Source: Saprospiraceae bacterium
GTDB taxonomy: Bacteria; Bacteroidota; Bacteroidia; Chitinophagales; Saprospiraceae
Length of the DNA stretch: 61,203 nucleotides
Assembly (NCBI GenBank): GCA_028285085.1
Contig: JANQQI010000007.1
Span: forward strand, 1 to 61,203
Reading direction: 5' to 3'
Shown here: one piece after another, positions 8,928-16,947 of the stretch
Layout of the letters: the number at the start of each line of letters is the position of its first letter
Position numbering within the stretch: position 1 is the first letter of the stretch
Program-made: the position numbers and the translations under genes
The notes under the pieces: generated by a model
What the model was told of the DNA's origin: nothing
What the model saw: the letters and a program-made list of their open reading frames with translations, nothing else
Database searches by the model: none

Positions 8928-11503
8928 GATAAATCCACTTTTTTAAATCCATTATTCACCGAAACCTGATAGATGGTTTGACCGGCTAATTCACGGGTTT
9001 GGACCTCAATCGCTTGACCATCCACCACCGCTCGGCTTGGTGTAAACGGCAAGCCATAAAATAACAAGTGGATATGTAAATAAGTGTCTCTAAAATGACC
9101 TTCTTTCGCCTGAGTAACAGTTACTGCAGACGCACTACCTGTGAATTGGAAGGTTTTATCGCTGAACTCACCCTGTTTGAAATTAAATCCATCACCGTAA
9201 TCTTCGTACAACTTACTCTCATGTGTTCCTTCGGCGTAGTAGGTATGCAGCATCACCTCATCTACCGGAAATTCGTCAGTGTACTGACGCACCGGGTAAT
9301 GAGGCAGAATACTTCCCGCCTTGATGAACATTGGAATACGGGAAAGTGGCGCACCAACCGTTACTTGTTCTCCGCCAGTGTATCCTTCGCCGGTCCAATA
9401 GTAGTACCACTCCCCTTTGGGTAAATACACTTTTTGCTTTTCTAAGCCTTCCTGAATGACCGGGCTGACCAATAGCTGGTCACCAAACATAAAATCACGC
9501 TCTTCTTCTAATAAGTAAGGATCACGCTGATCGTAAAAACTCATAGAACGTAACATCGGTGTGCCATCCAACACATATCGTCGGAAGGTGGTATAAATGT
9601 ATGGTAGTAGTTGATAACGCAACTCAATTGCTTTTCGTGCAGGTGCTTCGTAAGTCTGGCCAAATGCCCAAGGCTCCTGATCGAGACGATTGCGTGAAGC
9701 CGCTTCGCTCACCTGATCTTCGTCCACTTCAGCCGCTCCATCTACATTGTTTCCCATACTGTGGATACGATACAACGGATGGAAAATACCAAGTTGCAGC
9801 CAACGTACAACCAATTCTCCGCTGGGATAATCAACAAAACCACCAATATCAGATCCAGTGAAAGAAAAACCGGAGATACTCAGGCGTTGACATTGACGAT
9901 TGGCGATCTGCAAATGTTCCCAGCTCGCTACATTGTCACCAGTCCAGACACAAGAATAGCGCTGTCCACCGGCATACGTCGCTCGGGTAATGACAAAAGG
10001 ACGGCGATGCGACTTAAGACTCAATAAGCCATCACGAGTCGCGCGCGCCATATTCAAGCCATAAATGTTATGCGCTTTGGAATGACTGCAAGGGTGCCCA
10101 TCGTAGCTATGGCGTACATCTTCCGGGAAAGTCTTCGCGGTAACCTTAAACACTGCAGGTTCATTCATATCATTCCAAAAACCTGCGACCTGATTTTTGG
10201 AGTATAGCTCTCGATACAAATACCCCCACCAAGATCGTACTTCCGGCCGGGTGAAATCAGGAAAGGCACACTCCGATGGCCACACGGGACCTAGCATAAG
10301 ATCGCCATCCGGACGACGGCAATAGTAATCTCGTTCTTTGCCCTGTGCATATACCTCATATTTATCATCCACTTTCAAGCCCGGATCAATCATGACCACG
10401 GTACGGAACCCTTTATGCCGCAGGTCTTTAATCATGGAAGTTGGATTCGGAAATAGCTTTTTGTTCCACGTAAAGCAACGGTAACCATCCATATAATCGA
10501 TGTCCAGATAGATCGCATCACAAGGAATGCGGCGCTTGCGAAACTCATTAGCGACCTCACGCACGCGTGCATCCGGGAAGTAGCTCCAGCGACATTGGTG
10601 GAATCCTAGGGCCCACATTGGGGGCATCTCAGGTTTTCCCGTTAAGTCAGTGTATTGACGTGCTATATCCAACAGCTCCGGGCCATAAATAAAATAGTAA
10701 TTCATTTCACCACCCTCTGCCCAGAATGCCACTTCCTCGGGATCTGTTTCAGCAAAATCAAAATGGGTGCGGTAAGAATTATCGAAGAAGATACCATAAC
10801 CCACACCATCTTTTAAACCGTAGTAAAAAGGAATGGATTTATACAGCGGGTCGGTGCCTTCACCGTAGGCAAAGGAATCCGTTGCCCAATTCTCAAAGCT
10901 TTTGCCACGAAGATTCAAGATGCTCGATTTGTCACCGAGTCCGAAGAAATATTCATTAGCCGGTGACTTTTTGTGCATACCGATGCGCTCCAGGCCTTTG
11001 AGAATTGTCGAACGCGCCTGGAAACCAAGGCTATCTTCACAAACCACTTCTCCGTCCAGATTCTCCATGCGAATCCGCATATCCGTCTTATCAATAAAAC
11101 ACTTGAGCACTGCAGTTTTAATGACATAATGTGTCGACGTTTCGTCCATCACCACCTTAGGAGCGGTAGGGGCAAATTGCTCATCAATAGCGTAAGAAAA
11201 ATCTGCTGGAAATTCACCACGTAAAGCATAACGAAACCGAATCATTTGATCGGTTAAACAGTGAATTCTTAATGCCATTTTCGTTTCCGAAAAGAATAAG
11301 AAAATATTGTCTGCTTCCTTTGTCATCGCTGCTACACTTCCGAGTTCATGATTCATATAAACGTCGGCGTAGCGCGCGCTCACTTCTGTATCATCGTCAT
11401 TGACAATCAGGGTCTCCGGATCGGGTTCTGCTGGAACTTCAGGGGTGATAACCGATTCCTCCTCAGCTTCCAACTGAGGCTCTTGAGTAGGCTTTTCGCT
11501 CAT
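8924..11503 (-). CDS. Glycoside hydrolase family 31 (alpha-glucosidase-like)
   Basis: 859 residues. After an acidic, probably disordered 45-residue head come the GH31 N-terminal beta domain, the catalytic barrel, and the C-terminal beta domains. The nucleophile is Asp445 in GFWNDMNEP and the acid/base is Asp523 in WTGDNVASWEH, both intact. GH31 enzymes mostly release glucose or xylose from alpha-linked sugars. No signal peptide is seen, so it is probably cytoplasmic and acts on imported maltose- or isomaltose-type oligosaccharides. It lies 28 bp after glpD and overlaps the kelch gene, so the three form one operon. Substrate (glucose versus xylose) cannot be settled from motifs. Confidence 0.93.
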   Translation of the reverse strand: MSEKPTQEPQLEAEEESVITPEVPAEPDPETLIVNDDDTEVSARYADVYMNHELGSVAAMTKEADNIFLFFSETKMALRIHCLTDQMIRFRYALRGEFPADFSYAIDEQFAPTAPKVVMDETSTHYVIKTAVLKCFIDKTDMRIRMENLDGEVVCEDSLGFQARSTILKGLERIGMHKKSPANEYFFGLGDKSSILNLRGKSFENWATDSFAYGEGTDPLYKSIPFYYGLKDGVGYGIFFDNSYRTHFDFAETDPEEVAFWAEGGEMNYYFIYGPELLDIARQYTDLTGKPEMPPMWALGFHQCRWSYFPDARVREVANEFRKRRIPCDAIYLDIDYMDGYRCFTWNKKLFPNPTSMIKDLRHKGFRTVVMIDPGLKVDDKYEVYAQGKERDYYCRRPDGDLMLGPVWPSECAFPDFTRPEVRSWWGYLYRELYSKNQVAGFWNDMNEPAVFKVTAKTFPEDVRHSYDGHPCSHSKAHNIYGLNMARATRDGLLSLKSHRRPFVITRATYAGGQRYSCVWTGDNVASWEHLQIANRQCQRLSISGFSFTGSDIGGFVDYPSGELVVRWLQLGIFHPLYRIHSMGNNVDGAAEVDEDQVSEAASRNRLDQEPWAFGQTYEAPARKAIELRYQLLPYIYTTFRRYVLDGTPMLRSMSFYDQRDPYLLEEERDFMFGDQLLVSPVIQEGLEKQKVYLPKGEWYYYWTGEGYTGGEQVTVGAPLSRIPMFIKAGSILPHYPVRQYTDEFPVDEVMLHTYYAEGTHESKLYEDYGDGFNFKQGEFSDKTFQFTGSASAVTVTQAKEGHFRDTYLHIHLLFYGLPFTPSRAVVDGQAIEVQTRELAGQTIYQVSVNNGFKKVDLS

Positions 11504-11531
11504 ACTACTTAAATATTTTGCTCCTTTAGGA

Positions 11532-13211
11532 TTAAGCTAAAGAAGGATGATTTTTAGAATATTTGAATTGATAGGCTTCGCGAATCATTTGCTCCAATTC
11601 TTGCTTTTCCTGAGCTACTTTTTCGTCACTCCAGGCAAGGTATGCAGCCAAATCTTGCAAAATCGGGTCAATAATAGGAGGAATACTTTTAATATCAAAA
11701 TACAGTCGCCCGGTTCGACGCAGGAAAAAGTCGGCCGAATCAAATACGAGCTCGTGATGGACGCCAAACCACAACTCCGCCCGAGCGAGCCGTAGCTGGG
11801 GATCGGTATCCTCGAATTCTTGAAAGCGTTCGATGATGTGCTCGCTCTGACGGCCGTAATTCGCCACGAGGTACTTCGCTTCATAATTACCAAGCCCGAG
11901 GGGTTCAATGCGTTTAGCCAATTCATCTCGATACGTTTTTACCTCGGCCGGCTCAGAAAATGGCCCACCAGAGATGGGGATCTCATCGGTCCAACAGTTC
12001 TTGAACCGCAGATCGTGCTCTTTACGAAATTTCTTGGCTACCCGATCGACGATCTTCTCAGCCATCTTTCGATAGCCCGTCAGTTTTCCACCGGCAATAG
12101 ATAGCAAGCCATTATCTGATTCAAAGATTTCATCTTTGCGAGAGATTTCGGATGCAGATTTGCCTTCTTCGTGGATCAAAGGGCGCAAACCTGCCCAGCT
12201 GGAAATGACATCTTCTTGCTTCAGTTCAACGGTCGGAAATATATTATTTACGGCCTCAAGCAAATAATCAGCATCCTCCTGATTGGTAAGAACATGATTA
12301 ATGTCGTCATCATAGGGCGTATCCGTGGTCCCAATATAAGTTACTTTTCCACGTGGAATCGCAAAAATCATTCGACCATCAGGAACATCAAAATAAACAG
12401 ATTGGTTGACGGGAAAGCGATCGTGTTCAACCACAATATGTACGCCTTTGGATAAGAATAAATGTTTTCCTTCCAAAGATTGATTGATCGAACGCAATTT
12501 ATCTACCCACGGACCAGCCGCACTAACCACATAGCTGGAGTGAATCGCAAAGGTCTCCTCGGTCAGCATATCCTTGCACTTGATTCCACTTACGATGCCT
12601 CCCGCATCGTAGACGAAATCTTCGGCTTTGACATAATTGATACTCGTTGCTTCAAATTGTGCTGCTGTTTTAATAATCTCAACGGTTAGGCGAGCATCAT
12701 CCGTTCGATATTCAGCGTATAACCCAGAGCCTTCTACAATATTTTCTTTTAGCAATGGTTCACGTTGCAAGGTATCCTCGCGGCTTAACATCACCCGCTG
12801 GTCCGCTCGTTCTACCCCGGCTAAAACGTCATAGACCATCAAGCCCAACGAAGTAGCAAATTTCCCAAAAGTACCATCTTTAATTAGTGGCAAAAGCATT
12901 TTCTCGGAAGTCACCAGGTGAGGTGCCAAGCGGTGGACAATCGCTCGTTCACGGCCGACTTCCCGGACCAGCATGATCTCAAATTGTTTCAAATAACGTA
13001 AGCCACCGTGAATTAGCTTGGTCGAACGACTACTCGTACCGGAAGCAAAATCATTTTTCTCAACTAGTGCGACTTTCATACCACGTGAGGCAGCATCAAG
13101 TGCAATACCGGCCCCGGTTATTCCCCCACCAATGACTACCAGATCGAAAGTTTCGCTCCGAAGTTTTTCAATGATCTGAGGTCGTTTTTTTGCCGAAAGT
13201 AAAGATTCCAT
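11532..13211 (-). CDS. glpD: Aerobic glycerol-3-phosphate dehydrogenase
   Basis: 559 residues. The FAD Rossmann motif VVIGGGITGAGIALDAASRG lies at about residues 25-45, followed by NDFASGTSSRSTKLIHGGLR, the hallmark GlpD signature, and the C-terminal DAO_C domain. It oxidises sn-glycerol-3-phosphate to dihydroxyacetone phosphate at the inner membrane, passing electrons to quinone. The frame can be read from a GTG at 13217, but the ATG at 13211 (MESLLSAKKRP) is preferred. It heads the glpD-GH31-kelch operon and is divergent from the GH100-like gene. A consensus promoter lies at 13410-13441. No glpF or glpK is present in the window. Confidence 0.95.
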   Translation of the reverse strand: MESLLSAKKRPQIIEKLRSETFDLVVIGGGITGAGIALDAASRGMKVALVEKNDFASGTSSRSTKLIHGGLRYLKQFEIMLVREVGRERAIVHRLAPHLVTSEKMLLPLIKDGTFGKFATSLGLMVYDVLAGVERADQRVMLSREDTLQREPLLKENIVEGSGLYAEYRTDDARLTVEIIKTAAQFEATSINYVKAEDFVYDAGGIVSGIKCKDMLTEETFAIHSSYVVSAAGPWVDKLRSINQSLEGKHLFLSKGVHIVVEHDRFPVNQSVYFDVPDGRMIFAIPRGKVTYIGTTDTPYDDDINHVLTNQEDADYLLEAVNNIFPTVELKQEDVISSWAGLRPLIHEEGKSASEISRKDEIFESDNGLLSIAGGKLTGYRKMAEKIVDRVAKKFRKEHDLRFKNCWTDEIPISGGPFSEPAEVKTYRDELAKRIEPLGLGNYEAKYLVANYGRQSEHIIERFQEFEDTDPQLRLARAELWFGVHHELVFDSADFFLRRTGRLYFDIKSIPPIIDPILQDLAAYLAWSDEKVAQEKQELEQMIREAYQFKYSKNHPSLA

Positions 13212-13409
13212 TTGCACGTTTATGGTAAGGAATGTTAAGTAAGTTTAGCAGTTTTAAGTGGTGATGAATCTTACAAATCTTCACTAAACTAATAGACTTT
13301 AAACACAGAATGGTTATTCTAGCAGGAGATTGAATAAAATAATTCGCCAACTTGCCTGCTATTTATCCTACTCCTTCCTAAATTAGCCAACAGCAAAGTA
13401 GCTTGTTGT

Positions 13410-13441
13410 CAAAGATACAGTAAGTTACTACCTAGTTCAAA
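13410..13441 (-). promoter_or_regulatory. Promoter of the glpD operon
   Basis: On the minus strand TTTG (13441-13438), 20 bp and TATCTTTG (13417-13410) match both Bacteroidota promoter elements exactly. The start site near 13404 leaves a leader of about 190 nt before glpD, long enough to carry regulation, though no fold stands out. Confidence 0.65.
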
Positions 13442-13467
13442 CTTATATTAGGAATAATTGTTCGATA

Positions 13468-14679
13468 ATGCCCAACCCAAATCCTCACCTGCGTAGTCTG
13501 GAACTACTTCGAAAAGCAACCACCCCTAAAGGTATCCTGGCAAGTATCACCGATGAAACAAATTATCGTCGAATTTGGGCCAGAGATAGTGTCATCTGTG
13601 GCCTTGCTGGTTTAGTGGCACAAGACGCTACGATCACTGAGGGGTTGAAAGCTTCATTAACAGCTTTGGCAGAGGCACAAGGTCCACACGGTGAGATCCC
13701 TTCTAATGTCCAATTTGGAGAAGACGGCAAACAGCAAAGTTTAAGCTTTGGTGGACTTTGTGGGCGGGTGGATACCATTGGATGGTGGATCGTTGGCTTG
13801 GGTAATTATGTTCAATTTAGTGGAGATACGGCTTTCGCCGAAAACTACCGTGAGCAAGTTAGTAAAGGTTTAACTCTGCTGAAAATTTGGGAGTTCAATG
13901 GCCGCGGATTGGTCTACGTACCCCAATCTGGCGATTGGGCGGATGAATACATTCTCCGAGGTTATATACTCTACGATCAATTGCTACGGCTGTGGGCTTT
14001 ACAACTCGCCGCCAAGGTTTACAATGAACCGCAATGGACCGAAGAAGCACAAGCGCTTCGTAAAACCCTGGAGTTGAATTACTGGCTAGATGATCGCAGT
14101 GGGGATTTCTACCACGAACACGCCTACCAACTTAGTCGGCGACAAAGAGGAGATTCGCAGTATTGGGAAGCGAGTTTTTCGCCCGGTGGCTACGTCCGAA
14201 AATTTGATCTATTAGCCAATAGCCTCGCCATCCTCTTACACCTTGGGGATGATCAACAAAACCAGCAAATTCTAACCTACACCAATGCCGTACAAAGTGA
14301 GCGCCCATTTGGCTTGATGCCTAGCTTTTGGCCACCTATTTTTGAGGGTGATCAAGAATGGTATTTACTAGAAGCCAACCACAAATACCAATTCCGTAAC
14401 CAAGCTTACGATTTTCATAACGGTGGCCTTTGGCCAGCTTTCAATGGACTATGGGGAACGGCTTTGCTAGCCCTCCAGCAAACCAATACTGCGGAAAATC
14501 TACTCAAGGGCATAGAACAAAGCCTTGAAGCTGGCGACTGGGGATTTTACGAGTGCCTGCACGGTCAATCTGGCGCTGTAAGTGGCACCCCATATTGCAG
14601 TTGGTCTGCCGCCGGGCAGGTCATGCTGGAATGCGCTCTAAACGGCCAAAACCTCTTTTTTGACAACCCTACCAACTAA
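13468..14679 (+). CDS. (alpha/alpha)6-barrel glycosidase, GH100-like (probable invertase)
   Basis: 403 residues without a signal peptide. The segment NYRRIWARDSVICGLAGLVA resembles the conserved WxRDS/F block of neutral/alkaline invertases (GH100) and amylo-1,6-glucosidase-like enzymes; SGDWADEYILRG is the probable acid-residue motif and NGGLWPAFNGLWGTALL the late aromatic block. GH100 enzymes split sucrose into glucose and fructose in the cytoplasm. The next gene, five bases on, is a PfkB sugar kinase, which fits sucrose cleavage followed by fructose phosphorylation. Automated annotation may call this amylo-alpha-1,6-glucosidase; the fold is shared, so the activity is inferred from context. 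Confidence 0.7.
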   Translation: MPNPNPHLRSLELLRKATTPKGILASITDETNYRRIWARDSVICGLAGLVAQDATITEGLKASLTALAEAQGPHGEIPSNVQFGEDGKQQSLSFGGLCGRVDTIGWWIVGLGNYVQFSGDTAFAENYREQVSKGLTLLKIWEFNGRGLVYVPQSGDWADEYILRGYILYDQLLRLWALQLAAKVYNEPQWTEEAQALRKTLELNYWLDDRSGDFYHEHAYQLSRRQRGDSQYWEASFSPGGYVRKFDLLANSLAILLHLGDDQQNQQILTYTNAVQSERPFGLMPSFWPPIFEGDQEWYLLEANHKYQFRNQAYDFHNGGLWPAFNGLWGTALLALQQTNTAENLLKGIEQSLEAGDWGFYECLHGQSGAVSGTPYCSWSAAGQVMLECALNGQNLFFDNPTN

Positions 14680-14684
14680 AACCA

Positions 14685-15635
14685 ATGCGAACGAAACGAC
14701 AACGACAAATCGATATCCTCTCAGCGGGTGAACTTCTCATCGATATGATTAGCAAGGACTTCGCGGAGAACATGGAAGATGCAGAACAGTTTGTACGACT
14801 TCAAGGGGGCAGCCCCGCCAATTTATGCATGAATATGTCTCGGCTGGGCAATGCCGCTGAACTAGTCGCTAGTCTCGGTCAGGATGACATGGGCCAATTC
14901 CTTTTTGAGTGTGTGGAGCGAGCGGGAGTCTCAACGCGTAGTTTACGCCGCGTAGCGGCACCAACGACCTTGATTCTGGTGACGCGCTCGCAAGAGGTGT
15001 CAGATTTTCAGGCCTATCGCGGTGCAGATGCGGAAATCCAAGCGGAGCAGTTTGCCACGATTGATTTTTCGGAGGTATCCATTTTTCACACCACCTGCTT
15101 TGGGATCAGTCGGGTGCCGGCACAGCAGCATATCCTAAGCGCTGCGGAAGCGGCAGCCAAAGCCGGCTGCCAATTGAGTATCGATATCAATTATGCAGAA
15201 AAAATTTGGCCGAATCGGGAGCAAGCCCAGCAGCTCGTTGCACAATATTGCCGCTGGGGGGCTTTAATCAAGGTAAGCGATGTGGATTGGGGGCGCTTGT
15301 ACGATCAGCCCTTAGACAGCGGACAACGAGCGATTGATTACTTTCTCGAGCGGGGTGCTACGGCGGTTTGCCTGACACTTGGAGCCGAAGGCTGTCGCGT
15401 AGGATCAACCCAAGGGAGCGCTTTCTTACCGACACGCCCGGTGGACATCAAGGATACGACCGGGACCGGCGATGCTTTTTGGTCAGGTTTCCTGACGGCC
15501 TGGCTCGACGGCTATGGATTGGAAGATTGTGCGCTGGCCGGGCGACGTATGGCGGAAATTAAGCTGGGCCACTTTGGGCCGCTACCGGGCAAAGTCGACC
15601 GCGCACGGATTTATGAAGATATTATTAAAGCTTAG
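14685..15635 (+). CDS. PfkB-family carbohydrate kinase (probable fructokinase)
   Basis: 316 residues of the ribokinase/PfkB family. The N-terminal sugar-binding block GGSPANLCMNMSRLG and the C-terminal block DTTGTGDAFWSGF are present; Asp263 of GTGDAF is the catalytic base and the preceding glycines form the anion hole. The family transfers phosphate from ATP to a sugar hydroxyl. Being five bases after a GH100-like invertase, fructose is the most likely substrate, but family members for other ketoses or nucleosides look alike. It ends four bases from the stop of the convergent CNNM gene, with no terminator between them. Confidence 0.85.
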   Translation: MRTKRQRQIDILSAGELLIDMISKDFAENMEDAEQFVRLQGGSPANLCMNMSRLGNAAELVASLGQDDMGQFLFECVERAGVSTRSLRRVAAPTTLILVTRSQEVSDFQAYRGADAEIQAEQFATIDFSEVSIFHTTCFGISRVPAQQHILSAAEAAAKAGCQLSIDINYAEKIWPNREQAQQLVAQYCRWGALIKVSDVDWGRLYDQPLDSGQRAIDYFLERGATAVCLTLGAEGCRVGSTQGSAFLPTRPVDIKDTTGTGDAFWSGFLTAWLDGYGLEDCALAGRRMAEIKLGHFGPLPGKVDRARIYEDIIKA

Positions 15636-15639
15636 ATAC

Positions 15640-16755
15640 CTATTTTGCTTCTTCGGATACCTCATCGCTTTCTCCGTCGGAAGCCGATTCCTTCTCTTGC
15701 TCAAATTGGTCCAATAAGCCCAGATCACGAGCACGCTTTTCCCAATTGGCGCGTGCCAAGCGTTGCATATCTTCGATATTATCCAGCTCATCCATGATTT
15801 CCATGCCGAGTAAGGTTTCAATAACATCTTCCATCGTCACAATCCCGGCCATTCCACCAAACTCATCCACGACCAGAGCGATATGCTCACGGGTTTCCAT
15901 CAGTCGATTAAATAAATCGGGGATCGGCAAAGTATCATTGACAATTAAAATATCCCGACGAATATCACTCAAGGGCTCATCTCCCTCATCGTTGATTAGC
16001 TTAGTCAGCAGTTCATCTTTAAGAAAGAAACCATTGATATGGTCTTTATTCTCTTTGTAAACCGGAATTCGCGAAAAGCGTAAGTTTTTATTTTCATCGT
16101 AAAAATCGCGAATCGTCATCGTCTCCTTCGCCGCCTTAACCACCGTACGTGGGGTCATCACATTCCGGGTAACAATGGTATTAAAGCGCAACAGATTTTG
16201 AATAATACGGCTCTCCCCTTCTTTAAACACGCCCTTTTCTTCACCAATTTTAGCCATTGCGGTAAATTCTGCCCGGCTGATCCCCGTATCGGCATCTTTC
16301 TTTTTCAAACTCTTGGTAATAATTTCACTCAACCACACCAACGGGCTAAGGATAATCACCAGCCAATGAATGGAATTAACCGTAAATGGAATCAAGCGCT
16401 GCCAATAACTCGCCCCAATGGTTTTAGGAATGATCTCCGAGAGGATCAAAATCGCTAAAGTCATAACGGTTGGCGTTATCAGAGTCGCTTGGATACTATC
16501 TCCCCAAATCTTCGACGCTTGTGCACCAACGCCAATCGCCCCTACGGTGTGGGCAATGGTGTTTAAGGTCAAGATCGCAGCTAAGGGCCGATCTACTTTG
16601 GTTTTTAATTGCTTTAGTCGGCGACCGGTTGCCGTTCCCTTTTCGGCCCAGATTTCTACTTGTGTATCAGAAATACTGAGTAAGACTGCTTCCCAAATGG
16701 AGCATAGAAAAGAAAAGATGATAGAGATGAATAGAAATAATATGAGAAGTGTCAT
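15640..16755 (-). CDS. CNNM/CBS-domain membrane protein (hemolysin C/CorC-like)
   Basis: 371 residues. Residues 1-150 are the CNNM (DUF21) membrane domain with about four hydrophobic segments (MTLLILFLFISIIFSFLCS and others, including LSEIIPKTIG, the family signature). Residues 190-330 are a CBS pair (VMTPRTVV and HIALVVDEFGGMAGIVTMED). The usual C-terminal CorC_HlyC domain is absent; the protein instead ends in about 40 acidic residues (EQEKESASDGESDEVSEEAK). Relatives are linked to Mg2+ efflux or Mg2+/Co2+ resistance, with CBS domains sensing adenine nucleotides. The missing domain suggests a shortened subfamily. Confidence 0.88.
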   Translation of the reverse strand: MTLLILFLFISIIFSFLCSIWEAVLLSISDTQVEIWAEKGTATGRRLKQLKTKVDRPLAAILTLNTIAHTVGAIGVGAQASKIWGDSIQATLITPTVMTLAILILSEIIPKTIGASYWQRLIPFTVNSIHWLVIILSPLVWLSEIITKSLKKKDADTGISRAEFTAMAKIGEEKGVFKEGESRIIQNLLRFNTIVTRNVMTPRTVVKAAKETMTIRDFYDENKNLRFSRIPVYKENKDHINGFFLKDELLTKLINDEGDEPLSDIRRDILIVNDTLPIPDLFNRLMETREHIALVVDEFGGMAGIVTMEDVIETLLGMEIMDELDNIEDMQRLARANWEKRARDLGLLDQFEQEKESASDGESDEVSEEAK

Positions 16756-16772
16756 GTGTCGGAATTGTTCGG

Positions 16773-16780
16773 CAAATATA
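16773..16780 (-). promoter_or_regulatory. -7 box of the CNNM gene promoter
   Basis: Minus strand TATATTTG followed by C, an exact -7 match 18 bp before the start codon. No clear -33 element is seen. Confidence 0.45.
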
Positions 16781-16885
16781 GGGATATCATCAAATTAGAA
16801 GCAGGATTAAAAGTACCGATTATTTGAGAAATGAAAATTTTGTTGGTAGCTGAAGGATAAAAACAATAAATACGATTACAAAGGG

Positions 16886-16924
16886 GTAAAAAACACGAGC
16901 CATCCCACGGTAGTGGAATGGCTC
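16886..16924 (-). terminator. Rho-independent terminator of the LysM gene
   Basis: On the minus strand GAGCCATTCCAC and GTGGGATGGCTC (one mismatch) form a stem followed by GTGTTTTTT. It ends the LysM transcript 24 bp after the stop. Confidence 0.85.
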
Positions 16925-16947
16925 ACGATCAGAACTGATGTAAATCT

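Noticed and set aside
13212-13217. GTG start of glpD
   Set aside because: The ATG at 13211 is two codons on and fits the family start better.
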